Numbered from the stretch's first letter, positions 19,148-28,429 are shown. The stretch: DNA of 64,000 nt from Micromonospora sp. MA102 (GCF_025460765.1 NZ_JAMWEG010000006.1:124001-188000); one strand, 5' to 3'. Notes: generated from the letters alone by a model not told the origin. A program made the numbers and translations.

Positions 19148-20509
19148 ATGACGGTGACAGCTGCGACTCGGCTCGGACATCGCTGGCGGTCGGCACTGGC
19201 CGCCGCCGCGGCGGCGCTCCTCGCGACCGGTGCGCTCGTGACGGTGCACGCCGCGCCCGCCGCGGCGGCGTCGGTGGACACGAGCGCCTGGTACGTGCTG
19301 CTCAACCGCAACAGCGGCAAGGCCCTCGACGTCTACGGCGCCGCCACCACCGACGGCGCCCGCATCACCCAGTGGACCCGCAACAACGGCAACAACCAGC
19401 AATGGCAGTTCGTCGACTCCGGCAACGGCTGGTACCGCCTCAAGTCCCGCAACTCCGGCAAGGTCCTCGACGTCTCCAACCGCGCCACCACCGACGGCAC
19501 CCCCATCATCCAGTGGACCGACGCCAACGCCACCAACCAACAATTCCAACTCACCGACACCACCGGCGGATACATCCGACTCATCAACCGCAACAGCGGC
19601 AAAGCCGTCGAAGTACAGAACGCCACCACCACCGACGGCGCCAACATCGTCCAGTACACCGACTGGAACGGCACCAACCAGCAATGGCAACTGGTCATGG
19701 TGTCCGCCGGTGGCGGCACCGGTGGGGGGTGCGGCAACCCGCCGGGGCTGTCGAACGGCAGCCACACGATCCAGAGCGGTGGCAAGAGCCGCAGCTACCT
19801 CCTCCGGCTTCCGGCCAACTACGACAGCAACCGCCAGTACCGCCTGATCTTCGCGTTCCACTGGCGGGGTGGCACCGCCAACGACGTCGACTCGGGTGGC
19901 ACAAGCGGGGCCGCCTGGTCCTACTACGGTCAGCTGGAGCAGTCGAACAACAGCGCGATCCTCGTCGCACCGCAGGGCTTCGACAACGGCTGGGCCAACT
20001 CCGGCGGGGAGGACGTCACGTTCGTCGACGACATGATCCGGCAGATCGAGGGCGCCCTCTGCGTCAACACCCGACAGCTCTTCGCTCTCGGATTCAGCTG
20101 GGGTGGCGGCATGAGCTACGCGCTGGCGTGCGCTCGGGCGAACGTCTTCCGGGCCGTCGCCGTCTTCAGCGGCGCGCAGATCAGCGGGTGCAGCGGCGGC
20201 ACCCAACCCATCGCGTACTTCGGGCTGCACGGCATCACCGACAGCGTGCTGAACATCTCCCAGGGACGGGCGCTGCGCGACACGTTCGTCCGGAACAACG
20301 GCTGCACCCCGCAGAGCCCGCCCGAGCCGGCGTCCGGCAGCCGGACCCACATCACCACCGCCTACTCCGGCTGCCGCAGCGGCTACCCGGTGCAGTGGGC
20401 GGCGTTCGACAACGGCCACATGCCGGGCCCGGTGGACGGCACCTACGCCGAGAGTGGCGTCACGACGTGGACCAAGGGCGAGGTCTGGCGGTTCTTCGTT
20501 CAGTTCTAG
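19148..20509 (+). CDS. Secreted CBM13-linked CE1-type (feruloyl) esterase
   Basis: Secreted protein of 453 aa. A signal peptide (residues 1-41) precedes three beta-trefoil repeats of a RICIN/CBM13 domain (about 45-182), each with NRNSGKALDV-like and QQWQ motifs, then a short Gly linker. The alpha/beta-hydrolase domain (about 192-453) is of the LpqC/CE1 poly-esterase type, with nucleophile serine in GFSWGGG, acid in GLHGITDSV and histidine in DNGHMPGP. Relatives include feruloyl esterases, acetyl xylan esterases and PHB depolymerases. Next to arabinan/arabinoxylan enzymes, feruloyl or acetyl release is the most likely role. ATG follows GGAAAGGAG. The CBM13 codons are unusually rich in C/A third positions (CAACAATTC, GGATAC) compared with the catalytic part. 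Confidence 0.85.
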   Translation: MTVTAATRLGHRWRSALAAAAAALLATGALVTVHAAPAAAASVDTSAWYVLLNRNSGKALDVYGAATTDGARITQWTRNNGNNQQWQFVDSGNGWYRLKSRNSGKVLDVSNRATTDGTPIIQWTDANATNQQFQLTDTTGGYIRLINRNSGKAVEVQNATTTDGANIVQYTDWNGTNQQWQLVMVSAGGGTGGGCGNPPGLSNGSHTIQSGGKSRSYLLRLPANYDSNRQYRLIFAFHWRGGTANDVDSGGTSGAAWSYYGQLEQSNNSAILVAPQGFDNGWANSGGEDVTFVDDMIRQIEGALCVNTRQLFALGFSWGGGMSYALACARANVFRAVAVFSGAQISGCSGGTQPIAYFGLHGITDSVLNISQGRALRDTFVRNNGCTPQSPPEPASGSRTHITTAYSGCRSGYPVQWAAFDNGHMPGPVDGTYAESGVTTWTKGEVWRFFVQF

Positions 20510-20628
20510 CCGAGCCGCGAGGCCCCGCCTGGACGCCAACGGCACGGTGACCGGCGCGAATCAGCAGGGGGCCTGCGCTCCTGAGGACGGCTGGGCCGCC
20601 GCAGCCAGCCACCATTGAGAGGACTCAG

Positions 20629-22959
20629 ATGGGAACGCATGACCACCCGGTCCACCGTCGAACCCTGTTGCGTGCCGCCGGCGTCGTGCCGGCAGCCATG
20701 GCCGTGGGCGCCACGGCGCTGCCCGCGTCCCGGGCCGAGGCGGCCGTCGCGCCCGCCCGCCCCGACCTCGGCGTCTCGGCGTACCCGTTCGCTCCGGGCC
20801 AGGTACAGCTGACCGCCAGCCGGTGGCTGGACAACCAGAACCGCACGCTGAACTACCTGCGCTTCGTCGACGCCGACCGGGTGCTGTACAACTTCCGCGC
20901 CAACCACCGGCTCTCCACCAACGGTGCCGCGGCGAATGGCGGCTGGGACGCGCCGAACTTCCCCTTCCGCACCCACATGCAGGGGCACCTGCTCACCGCG
21001 TGGGCCCAGGCCGCGGCCGTACTCGCCGACACCACCTGCCGGGACAGGGCCACCTACGTCGTCGGCGAACTGGCCAGGTGCCAGGCGAACAACGGCGCCG
21101 CCGGCTTCACCGCCGGCTACCTGTCCGGCTTTCCCGAGTCCGATTTCACCAGCCTGGAATCGGGCTCGTTGTCCAATGGCAACGTGCCGTACTACGTCAT
21201 TCACAAGACCATGGCCGGCCTGCTCGACGTCTGGCGGTACCTCGGCAACACGCAGGCCCGGGACGTGCTGCTCAACCTCGCCGGCTGGGTGGACTGGCGG
21301 ACCGGGCGGTTGAGCTACAGCCAGATGCAGTCGGTCCTGAACGTCGAGTTCGGCGGGATGAACGCGGTGCTGACCGACCTCTACCAGCAGACCGGCGACG
21401 GGCGCTGGCTGACCACCGCGCAGCGCTTCGACCACGCCGCGGTCTTCAATCCCCTGGCGTCGAACCAGGACCAGCTCAACGGGCTGCACGCGAACACGCA
21501 GGTGCCGAAGTGGGTGGGCGCGGCCCGGGAGTACAAGGCCACCGGCACCACCCGCTACCGCGACATCGCCGCCAACGCCTGGGCCATCACCGTCGGCGCG
21601 CACACCTACGCCATCGGCGGAAACAGCCAGGCGGAGCACTTCCGTGCCCCGAACGCCATCGCCGGGTACCTCAACCGGGACACCTGCGAGCACTGCAACA
21701 GCTACAACATGCTCAAGCTCACGCGGGAGCTGTTCACCCTCTACCCCGGCCGCGTCGACCTGGTCGATTTCTACGAGCGGACGCTGCTCAACCACATCAT
21801 CGGGGCACAGAACCCGGCCGACAGCCACGGCCACATCACCTACTTCACCCCGCTCAACCCGGGTGGCCGTCGCGGCGTCGGCCCGGCGTGGGGTGGCGGC
21901 ACCTGGAGCACCGACTACAACTCCTTCTGGTGCTGCCAGGGGACGGGAGTCGAGGCCAACACGGCGTTGATGGACTCGGTCTACTTCTACTCCGGCACGA
22001 CCCTGATCGTGAACCTGTTCATGCCGTCCGTGCTGACCTGGGCCGAGCGGGGCATCACCGTCACGCAGACCACGAGCTACCCGGTGAGCGACAGGACCAC
22101 CTTGAAGGTGACCGGGGCCGCCTCCGGGCCGTGGGCGATGCGATTGCGCATCCCGGCCTGGACCAGTGGGGCGACGATCAGCGTCAACGGCGTGGCGCAG
22201 GACATCACCCTCGATCCCGGCAGCTACGCCACCCTCAGCCGATCCTGGACCTCGGGCGACACCGTCACTCTCCAGCTGCCCATGCGGGTGGCGACGCGAG
22301 CGGCCAACGACAATCCCAACGTCGCCGCGGTCACCTACGGCCCGGTCGTGCTGGCCGGCCACTACGGTGACGCGAGCCTCTCATCGCTGCCGTCGTTGAC
22401 CGCCTCCTCGGTCACCCGGTCCAGCACCTCGTCGCTCGCGTTCACCGCCAGCGCCAACGGCGCCGCGGTGAACCTGGCTCCCTTCTACGACGCGCAGGGT
22501 TACAACTACACCGTCTACTGGAGCCTCGCCGGGGGCTCCACGCCGACCGGGTACGTGAAGATCGCGAATGTGACGACGGGTCTGGTGTTGGACAGTGGGG
22601 GGAGTGTGGGGTCGGGGTCGGTGGTCAAGCAGTGGAGTGATGTGAGCAGCCCGAATCTGCAGTGGCAGTTGGTGGATGCGGGTGGTGGTTACCACCGGGT
22701 GGTGAATCGGGCCAACGGGATGGTGGTCGACAGTTGGGGCAACGCGACCAACGGGGCGAGCGCGTTGCAGGCGCCGTGGAACGGCGGCGTCAACCAGCAG
22801 TGGCGGTTGACCAGCGTGGGTAACGGTCGTTATCAGCTGGTCAACCGGGGCACCGGCACGGCCCTTGACGGGATGGGCAACGCCACCGTCGGGTCGACGG
22901 TGTGCATGTGGGCGCCCAACGGCAGCACGAACAACCACTGGACCGTCACCGCTCTCTGA
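20629..22959 (+). CDS. Secreted GH127 beta-L-arabinofuranosidase with CBM13
   Basis: Protein of 776 aa. A Tat-type signal peptide (HRRTLLRAAGVVPAAMAVG, residues 9-36) is followed by an alpha/alpha-barrel GH127 (DUF1680) domain up to about residue 630 and a C-terminal ricin/CBM13 domain (about 640-776). The zinc-thiolate site of GH127 is intact by position: E354 and C356 in DTCEHCNSYNM, and C435-C436 in FWCCQGTG, with C435 the expected nucleophile. The family removes beta-L-arabinofuranose from hydroxyproline-linked or other beta-arabinans. It lies 119 bp after the esterase gene and is probably cotranscribed. Many characterised GH127 enzymes lack a lectin module and are cytoplasmic, so secretion plus CBM13 is notable. 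Confidence 0.9.
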   Translation: MGTHDHPVHRRTLLRAAGVVPAAMAVGATALPASRAEAAVAPARPDLGVSAYPFAPGQVQLTASRWLDNQNRTLNYLRFVDADRVLYNFRANHRLSTNGAAANGGWDAPNFPFRTHMQGHLLTAWAQAAAVLADTTCRDRATYVVGELARCQANNGAAGFTAGYLSGFPESDFTSLESGSLSNGNVPYYVIHKTMAGLLDVWRYLGNTQARDVLLNLAGWVDWRTGRLSYSQMQSVLNVEFGGMNAVLTDLYQQTGDGRWLTTAQRFDHAAVFNPLASNQDQLNGLHANTQVPKWVGAAREYKATGTTRYRDIAANAWAITVGAHTYAIGGNSQAEHFRAPNAIAGYLNRDTCEHCNSYNMLKLTRELFTLYPGRVDLVDFYERTLLNHIIGAQNPADSHGHITYFTPLNPGGRRGVGPAWGGGTWSTDYNSFWCCQGTGVEANTALMDSVYFYSGTTLIVNLFMPSVLTWAERGITVTQTTSYPVSDRTTLKVTGAASGPWAMRLRIPAWTSGATISVNGVAQDITLDPGSYATLSRSWTSGDTVTLQLPMRVATRAANDNPNVAAVTYGPVVLAGHYGDASLSSLPSLTASSVTRSSTSSLAFTASANGAAVNLAPFYDAQGYNYTVYWSLAGGSTPTGYVKIANVTTGLVLDSGGSVGSGSVVKQWSDVSSPNLQWQLVDAGGGYHRVVNRANGMVVDSWGNATNGASALQAPWNGGVNQQWRLTSVGNGRYQLVNRGTGTALDGMGNATVGSTVCMWAPNGSTNNHWTVTAL

Positions 22960-23047
22960 CCCGACCCGGTCGCGCGGCCCGGGGCGCGTGAACTCGCCGC
23001 GCGCGGCCTACCGGGACGCCACGGGCCGACCCCTGCCCCACGCCCTG

Positions 23048-24022
23048 TCAGCGCCGGCGAGCGGCGAGGGTCTCCTCGGCGTACGCCCAGAGCCGGTCGG
23101 CGGCGTCGGGGTCCACCGAGTGCTCGGCCACCCCGGTCATCGGGTCCGGGCCGCCGGGGACCACCTCGGACTCCTGGTTGTCCTCGAAGTAGCGGCCGGT
23201 GACGCCCTCGACCAGCGGCGACGCGGCCAGCAGCACGGTGGTGGCGGCGCCCTGCGCCGGGGTCTTGTAGTGCGCCGGCACCGTCACGTTGCCCGCCTCG
23301 TCGGTGGTCACCCCGAAGGAGCGCAGCGTGTCCTCGCCGAGGTGGCGTTGCAGGTTCGTTCTGATGAAGCCCGGGGCCAGGGCGTTGGCGGTGATCCCGT
23401 CGGCGGCCCAGCGCCGGGCGATGCCGACGGCCAGCAGGACGTCGGCGGTCTTGGACTGGCTGTACGCGGTCCACGGGTCGTACGGGCGCCGGGCGAAGTG
23501 GGGGTCGTCGAAGTCGACGCCGGCGCGCAACTGCGCACCCGAGCTGACCACGACGACCCGGGCGGAGCCGGCGGATCGGAGGTTGTCGTGCAGGCCCCGG
23601 GCGAGCGCGAAGTGCCCGAGGTAGTTGGTGGCCAGCTGCAGTTCCCAGCCTTCCGGGGTCAGCTGGCGGTGCGGCAGCGCCATGATTCCGGCGTTCGCGA
23701 TCAAGGCGTGCACCGGCCCGGTCCAGCCCGCGACGAAGGCGTCGACGGAGTCGAGGTCGGCCAGGTCGAGCGCGACGGCCCGCACCGTGCCGGGGCCGGG
23801 TCCGGGGAACTCGGCGACCAGGTCGTCCGCGCGGGCGGGGTCGCGCGTCGCCACGGTGACCTCCGCGCCGGCGCGGGCGAGAGCGCGGACCGTCTCCAGG
23901 CCGATGCCGGAGGCGCCGCCGGTGACGATCATGCGGCGCCCGGTGAGGTCGACGCCGTCGATGACGTCGTGGGCGGTGGCGCGGGCGGTGAATCGGGTGG
24001 TCAGGCGTGTGCTCTCGGTCAT
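23048..24022 (-). CDS. Short-chain dehydrogenase/reductase
   Basis: Rossmann-fold SDR of 324 aa. It has the cofactor motif TGGASGIG near residue 33, NAG (LIANAGIM) and the catalytic YSQSK with an upstream serine (VVSSGAQLR). Length and sequence style resemble the retinol-dehydrogenase/light-dependent-reductase-like SDRs common in actinomycetes; the substrate is unknown. It is divergent from an AraC-family regulator with 83 bp between the starts, which suggests the regulator controls it. A TATAGT/CTATAG element at 24057-24063 lies in the shared promoter region. Confidence 0.88.
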   Translation of the reverse strand: MTESTRLTTRFTARATAHDVIDGVDLTGRRMIVTGGASGIGLETVRALARAGAEVTVATRDPARADDLVAEFPGPGPGTVRAVALDLADLDSVDAFVAGWTGPVHALIANAGIMALPHRQLTPEGWELQLATNYLGHFALARGLHDNLRSAGSARVVVVSSGAQLRAGVDFDDPHFARRPYDPWTAYSQSKTADVLLAVGIARRWAADGITANALAPGFIRTNLQRHLGEDTLRSFGVTTDEAGNVTVPAHYKTPAQGAATTVLLAASPLVEGVTGRYFEDNQESEVVPGGPDPMTGVAEHSVDPDAADRLWAYAEETLAARRR

Positions 24023-24105
24023 GGCAGCAACGCTACGGCCGCCGGACCTGGACGGCCTATAGTTCGACGTCCGGGAAACTTCAGCCAGCGTCCGAGGGGG
24101 TGTGC

Positions 24106-25023
24106 GTGGACCCGTTGGAGGACGTTCTCTCGCTGATCGGCGCGACGAGTCACCTTTCCGCCGGTATGTCGGCCGGCGGAGCGTGGGCCGTCCGGTTCGA
24201 GCCGCCCGCCGGCGTGAAGTTCAACGTCGTACGCCGGGGTGCCTGCTGGCTGCGGGTGGACGGGGTGCCGGATCCCCTCCGGCTCCGCGCGGGCGACTGT
24301 TTCCTGCTGACCCGACCGGTCGCGTTCACCCTGGCGAGCGACCTGGGTCTGCCGACCGAGCCGGCCGGACCCCTGTTCACCGCGGCCACCGACGGCGTGG
24401 CCCGCGCCGGCGCCGGCGACGAGGTGTTCCTCATCGGCGGCGCGTTCTCCTTCACCGACCGCGCCCAGGCCCTGCTGCTCGACGGCCTCCCGCCGGTCAT
24501 CCGGGTGGCGGCGGAGACGCCGGAGGCCGCGACCGTGCGGCGGGCGGTCGACGAGATCGACGCGGAGTTGCGGCAGGACGCCGCGGGGGCGCGGCTCGTC
24601 GCCGAGCACCTGGCCGTCGTCATGCTGGTCCGGATCCTGCGCCTGTACCTCACGCGGGACGCCGGTCACACCCGCGGCTGGCTGGCCGGCCTGAACGATC
24701 CCACCGTGGCGACCGCCCTGCGACGGATGCACGCCCGGCCCGCCCACCCCTGGACGGTCGCCGAGCTGGCCCGCAGCGCGGCGGTCTCCCGCTCCACCCT
24801 GGCGGCCCGGTTCAAGCAGGTGGTGGGGCAGGGGCCGCTGGAGTACCTCACCGCGTGGCGCATCGAACTCGCCGCCGACCGCATCCGCCGCGGTGACGGC
24901 ACCGTCGCCACCATCGCCCGCGACGTCGGGTACGGCTCGGAGAGCGCCTTCAGCGTCGCCTTCAAACGCGCTGTCGGTCTCTCGCCGCGCGCCTACCGCG
25001 CCGCCGTGGCACGAGCGGCGTAG
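24106..25023 (+). CDS. AraC-family transcriptional regulator
   Basis: Protein of 305 aa with an N-terminal cupin ligand domain (about 1-190, GACWLRVDGVPDPLRLRAGDCFLL) and a C-terminal AraC double helix-turn-helix (WTVAELARSAAVSRSTLAARFKQVVGQ, then IARDVGYGSESAFSVAFKRAVG). GTG at 24106 is preferred because GAGGGG lies 6 bp upstream; in-frame starts at 24100 and 24007 are alternatives. Divergence from the SDR gene suggests control of that gene, as is common for this pairing. The ligand is unknown. Despite the family name there is no evidence that it senses arabinose. Confidence 0.88.
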   Translation: MDPLEDVLSLIGATSHLSAGMSAGGAWAVRFEPPAGVKFNVVRRGACWLRVDGVPDPLRLRAGDCFLLTRPVAFTLASDLGLPTEPAGPLFTAATDGVARAGAGDEVFLIGGAFSFTDRAQALLLDGLPPVIRVAAETPEAATVRRAVDEIDAELRQDAAGARLVAEHLAVVMLVRILRLYLTRDAGHTRGWLAGLNDPTVATALRRMHARPAHPWTVAELARSAAVSRSTLAARFKQVVGQGPLEYLTAWRIELAADRIRRGDGTVATIARDVGYGSESAFSVAFKRAVGLSPRAYRAAVARAA

Positions 25024-25029
25024 CGCGGC

Positions 25030-26643
25030 TCAGTCCACGAGCACGCCGGGGTTGAGGATGCCGTGCGGGTCGAGCGCGGCCTTGGCGGCACGCAGGGCCA
25101 GGGCGAACGGTTCCGGACGCTGCCGGTCGTAGCCGGGACGGTGGTCGCGGCCGACGGCGTGGTGGTGGGTGATGGTGGCGTGATGGCGGTGCAGGACGTC
25201 GGTCGCCACGTCCTTGAGGTGGTCCCACACGGCGACCTCGTCGCCGGGCCGGCCCCCGGCCAGCACCGTGAAGTAGGGCGCCGCTCCGTCGGGATAGACG
25301 TGGGTGAGGCGGCAGTTGACGGCGGCGGGATGGCCGGTGGCCTCGCGCGCGGCGGCGCCGACCTCGGCCCGGACGGCGTCGATCAGAGCGGGAAGCCGGT
25401 TCCAGGTGGCGGCCGTCTCGAAGGTCTCGACGACGGCCCCCATCCGGGCCAGGCCGTCGCGCAGGTAGGGCATCCGGAGGAACGCCGAGCGCCACGCGCC
25501 GACCGCCTCGTCGCCCCGGCGGCCGGCGCCCGGGGATGGTGTTCCGCCGTGTGCCCGGGCCAGGTCCAGCGCCTGGGCGAGCTCGGCGGCCATCGGCACG
25601 GCGGCCGACTCGAAGCCGAGGACGAGGACGGACGAGCCGTCTCGGGCGGCCCCGGACAGGGCGGCCTCGCCGGCATCGAGCAGGCGGCAGTTGGCCGGGG
25701 AGAGGCCGGACTGGGCGATCGCGCGGACCCCGCGCAGCGCGGCGCCGAAGTCGGCGAACCGGACCGACGCGGACGCCCTGTGGAGGGGGCGGTCCTGCAG
25801 GCGCATCCACGCCTCGGTGATGACCCCCAGGGTGCCCTCGGAGCCGAGGAACAGCCGGTCGGGAGACGGTCCGGCCCCGGAGGCGGGCACCTGCCACGAC
25901 GTGCCGGCGCCGGCCGGGGTGACCAGCCGCAGGGCCTGCACGAAGTCGTCGACGTGCGTGTGCACCGTGGCGTAGTGACCGCCCGCCCGGGTGGCGAGCC
26001 AGCCGCCGAGGGTGGAGAACTCGAAACTCTGCGGGAAGTGCCGCAGTGTCAGGCCGTGCGGCCTGAGCTGGTCCTCCAGTGCCGGGCCGAGGACGCCGGC
26101 CTGGATGCGCGCGGCGCGGCTGTCGGTGTCGACCTCCACCACCCGGTCCATCGTGGTCAGGTCGAGGGACACCACGGCCCGGTGCGCGTCGCCGCGGTAC
26201 TCCACGCCGCCGGTCACCGAGGAGCCCCCGCCGTAGGGGATCACCGCCACGCCGCGGTCACCGGCCCAGTCCAGGAGGTCGGCCACGTCCCGGTCGTCCG
26301 CCGGCCGGGCGACCAGATCGGGTATCCGCCCGGGACGGCCGCGCAGCGCGCGGATCACATCCCGGTACGCCTTGCCCATGGCGTGCGCGGCGCGCGCCTC
26401 GGGGTCGGCGGTGACCAGGTGCGCGAGACCGCGCGGCGGTTCGACGGCGGGCCGGGCGATCCGCAGGTCGGCGACCCGAGGGACGGGCAGCGGGCGGGGG
26501 AGTGTACCGGGGAGGAGTGCTCCCAACGCCGCGCATTCGGCGTCGTCGGGGTGTTCGTCCGCCCAGCCCCAGCCCCACCAGGAGCGGGTGCGGGCGGTGG
26601 GGCGGGCGGTTGCGGCGTCGGCCATGGCCATGACGGTATCCAT
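25030..26643 (-). CDS. FAD-binding oxidoreductase, alkylglycerone-phosphate synthase-like
   Basis: Flavoprotein of 537 aa. A PCMH-type FAD domain has YGGGSSVTGGVE near residue 135 and PQSFEFSTLGGWLATRAGGHYAT, followed by a C-terminal oxidase cap domain. The motif HHHAVGRDH near the C-terminus matches the active-site histidine cluster of alkyldihydroxyacetonephosphate synthases, which form ether-lipid precursors. Actinobacterial members are usually of unproven substrate. It ends 6 bp from the convergent AraC gene. The N-terminal residues WWGWGWADE are characteristic of this subgroup. Confidence 0.85.
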   Translation of the reverse strand: MDTVMAMADAATARPTARTRSWWGWGWADEHPDDAECAALGALLPGTLPRPLPVPRVADLRIARPAVEPPRGLAHLVTADPEARAAHAMGKAYRDVIRALRGRPGRIPDLVARPADDRDVADLLDWAGDRGVAVIPYGGGSSVTGGVEYRGDAHRAVVSLDLTTMDRVVEVDTDSRAARIQAGVLGPALEDQLRPHGLTLRHFPQSFEFSTLGGWLATRAGGHYATVHTHVDDFVQALRLVTPAGAGTSWQVPASGAGPSPDRLFLGSEGTLGVITEAWMRLQDRPLHRASASVRFADFGAALRGVRAIAQSGLSPANCRLLDAGEAALSGAARDGSSVLVLGFESAAVPMAAELAQALDLARAHGGTPSPGAGRRGDEAVGAWRSAFLRMPYLRDGLARMGAVVETFETAATWNRLPALIDAVRAEVGAAAREATGHPAAVNCRLTHVYPDGAAPYFTVLAGGRPGDEVAVWDHLKDVATDVLHRHHATITHHHAVGRDHRPGYDRQRPEPFALALRAAKAALDPHGILNPGVLVD

Positions 26644-26704
26644 CGATCACCGGAACCGCCGGACGTTGACCGCCCGTCGGGGCACCGACGACTACGATGA
26701 CGTC

Positions 26705-27166
26705 ATGGCCGAGACCCTCGCGTTGACGTTGACCTTGGAGCAGCGCGGTCCGGCGGGAGCGTTCGTGCTCTCCGACGAGCAGGTGTCCGTGGTGGGGGAG
26801 GGGCGTCGGACGTTCCCCGTACGCGTGAGTGTCAACGGGGTGACGCTGCCGCTGCGGCTGGCCCGGATGGGTGGGGAGAACCTGATCGGGTTGTCCCGGG
26901 CGGCGCGGACACAGGCGGGGGTGAGCATCGGGGCGACGTACGAGGTCGCCGTCGCCCTCGACGCGGAGCCCCGCGGCGTGGAGGTGCCCGAGGACCTGGC
27001 CGCCGCTCTCGCCGGTGACGGCCCGGCGCAGGCGGCGTTCGCGGCGCTGGCCCCCTCGCACCGCAAGGAGTTCGTCCGCTGGGTCACCGAGGCCAAGCGG
27101 GAGGCCACCCGGGCGCAGCGGGTCACGGAGACCGTCGAGATGCTCCGCGCCGGCCGGCACCGCTGA
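26705..27166 (+). CDS. YdeI/DUF1905-family protein
   Basis: Protein of 153 aa. The N-terminal half is a DUF1905 beta-barrel (FVLSDEQVSVVGEGRRTFPVRVSVNG) and the C-terminal half a YdeI/OmpD-associated helical segment (ALAPSHRKEFVRWVTEAKREATRAQRVTETVEML). No enzymatic role is established for the family. It is divergent from the flavoprotein gene (61 bp apart) and convergent with the GH10 gene; a hairpin separates it from the latter. Start ATG 26705 is the only good one, the longer frame being antisense to the flavoprotein. Confidence 0.85.
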   Translation: MAETLALTLTLEQRGPAGAFVLSDEQVSVVGEGRRTFPVRVSVNGVTLPLRLARMGGENLIGLSRAARTQAGVSIGATYEVAVALDAEPRGVEVPEDLAAALAGDGPAQAAFAALAPSHRKEFVRWVTEAKREATRAQRVTETVEMLRAGRHR

Positions 27167-27195
27167 GCGCCCGAACACCACGGCAGCGGTCGGGG

Positions 27196-27219
27196 GGGAC
27201 GCGTAGACCGACGCGTCCC
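27196..27219. terminator. Bidirectional terminator, DUF1905 and GH10 genes
   Basis: Perfect 9-bp arms GGGACGCGT and ACGCGTCCC with a 6-nt loop, between two convergent genes. An outer imperfect pair (CACGGC near 27178 and GCCGTG near 27229) could extend the stem. Confidence 0.65.
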
Positions 27220-27235
27220 GCCCGGACCGCCGTGT

Positions 27236-28429
27236 CTAGCGGCGCGGCCGCTGCGGAATGCGCGGCAGGACGTAGGGCGGGCCACTGTAGATCAGGTCCG
27301 CCTTCATCAGCTGGTACGCCCGCTTGGGCTGGTAGTTCTCGTCGTAGATGGTGGCCAGGCCCTCCGGCGGGTCGGAGAACCAGCCGGGCACCCAGGAGTG
27401 CTTGTCGGTGAACCCCCAGACGGTGAACGACAGGCAGTGCCGCTCGGCCAGGCAGGCCTGCAGCAGCACGTCGAAGTTCGCCGCCGCGGCCTGCAGCCGC
27501 GGGTTCACCTCGTTCGAGTCGCCCGCCTGGACTCCCTCGGTGAGCTGGCTGCGCACGTCGACCTCGGTGAACGCGGTGGCCAGCCCCAACCCGGCGAACT
27601 TCCGCAGCGCCTCGGCGACCTGGAAGGTGTCGAAGTTGCCGTACTGGGTGCCGAGGTGTCCCTGACTGCCGATGCCGTCGATCGGCACGCGCTGGGCCAG
27701 CAGGTTCCTGGCCATGTCGTACACGAACTGGGTCTTGTCGTTCGCCGGGTCGCGCGAGCCGAACGCCTCGATGTTGTAGTCGTTGTAGAACAGCAGGGCG
27801 TGCGGGTCGGCCGCGCGGGCCCAACGGAACGCATCGGCGATGTAGCCGGGACCGAGGTGCTCGGCCCAGAATCCCTTGTAGTGCAGGGTCGACGGGGTGT
27901 CCCAGGGGTCGCTGACCGCCTCGTTGACCACGTCCCACTGCCAGATCCGGCCCTTGAAGTGGGTGACCACGGCGGTGATGTGCCGGCGCAGGATGTCGCG
28001 CAGCTCGGTGTTGCTGATGGAGCCGTCGGCCACGCCGGCGGTCAGCCAGCCGGGCAACTGGTTGTGCCAGACCAGGACGTGGCCGCGGACGCGCTGGTTG
28101 TTCTGCTTGGCGAAGGCGAGGAGCCGGTCGGCCGGCTCCCAGTTGTAGGTGCCGCGGGTCGGCTCCAGGCTCTCCCACTTCATCACGTTCTCCGCGGTGA
28201 CCGTGGAGAACTCCGACGCCGCGAGCTGGCGGTACCGCGGGTCGGCGGGGTCGTCGAGGGCGGCCATGTCGACGGCCGTGCCGACGGCGAGGCCGTGGCG
28301 CAGCGCGAGGTTGCGCAGGCTCTGGTCGGTCGGATCGTAGGGGCGGCCGGCCGTCGCCGGCGGGCTGCTGAGCGTGGCGGCGGCGGCCACGGCGACCGCG
28401 CCGGCGGCTATCCATCGTCGCAGTTTCAT
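27236..28429 (-). CDS. Secreted GH10 endo-beta-1,4-xylanase
   Basis: Secreted protein of 397 aa with a signal peptide (about 1-30) and a single GH10 barrel, without a binding module. The acid/base glutamate is E170 in DVVNEAV and the nucleophile is E289 in AFTEVDVR; HGHVLVWHNQLPGW-type residues around RGHVLVWHNQ complete the subsite. It cleaves xylan backbones outside the cell. ATG 28429 follows GGAGAAG; the longer frame to 28699 overlaps the promoter. It is divergent from a LacI-type regulator and lies close to the bxl-like cluster. Confidence 0.95.
   Translation of the reverse strand: MKLRRWIAAGAVAVAAAATLSSPPATAGRPYDPTDQSLRNLALRHGLAVGTAVDMAALDDPADPRYRQLAASEFSTVTAENVMKWESLEPTRGTYNWEPADRLLAFAKQNNQRVRGHVLVWHNQLPGWLTAGVADGSISNTELRDILRRHITAVVTHFKGRIWQWDVVNEAVSDPWDTPSTLHYKGFWAEHLGPGYIADAFRWARAADPHALLFYNDYNIEAFGSRDPANDKTQFVYDMARNLLAQRVPIDGIGSQGHLGTQYGNFDTFQVAEALRKFAGLGLATAFTEVDVRSQLTEGVQAGDSNEVNPRLQAAAANFDVLLQACLAERHCLSFTVWGFTDKHSWVPGWFSDPPEGLATIYDENYQPKRAYQLMKADLIYSGPPYVLPRIPQRPRR

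Noticed and set aside
19388..19700. Tandem near-repeats of about 140 bp in the esterase gene
   Set aside because: They encode the three sub-repeats of a single beta-trefoil CBM13, not a CRISPR or satellite repeat.
24106..25023. AraC-family regulator as arabinose sensor
   Set aside because: The name comes only from the family. Its position beside an SDR and the LacI operators elsewhere argue against a role in arabinose control.
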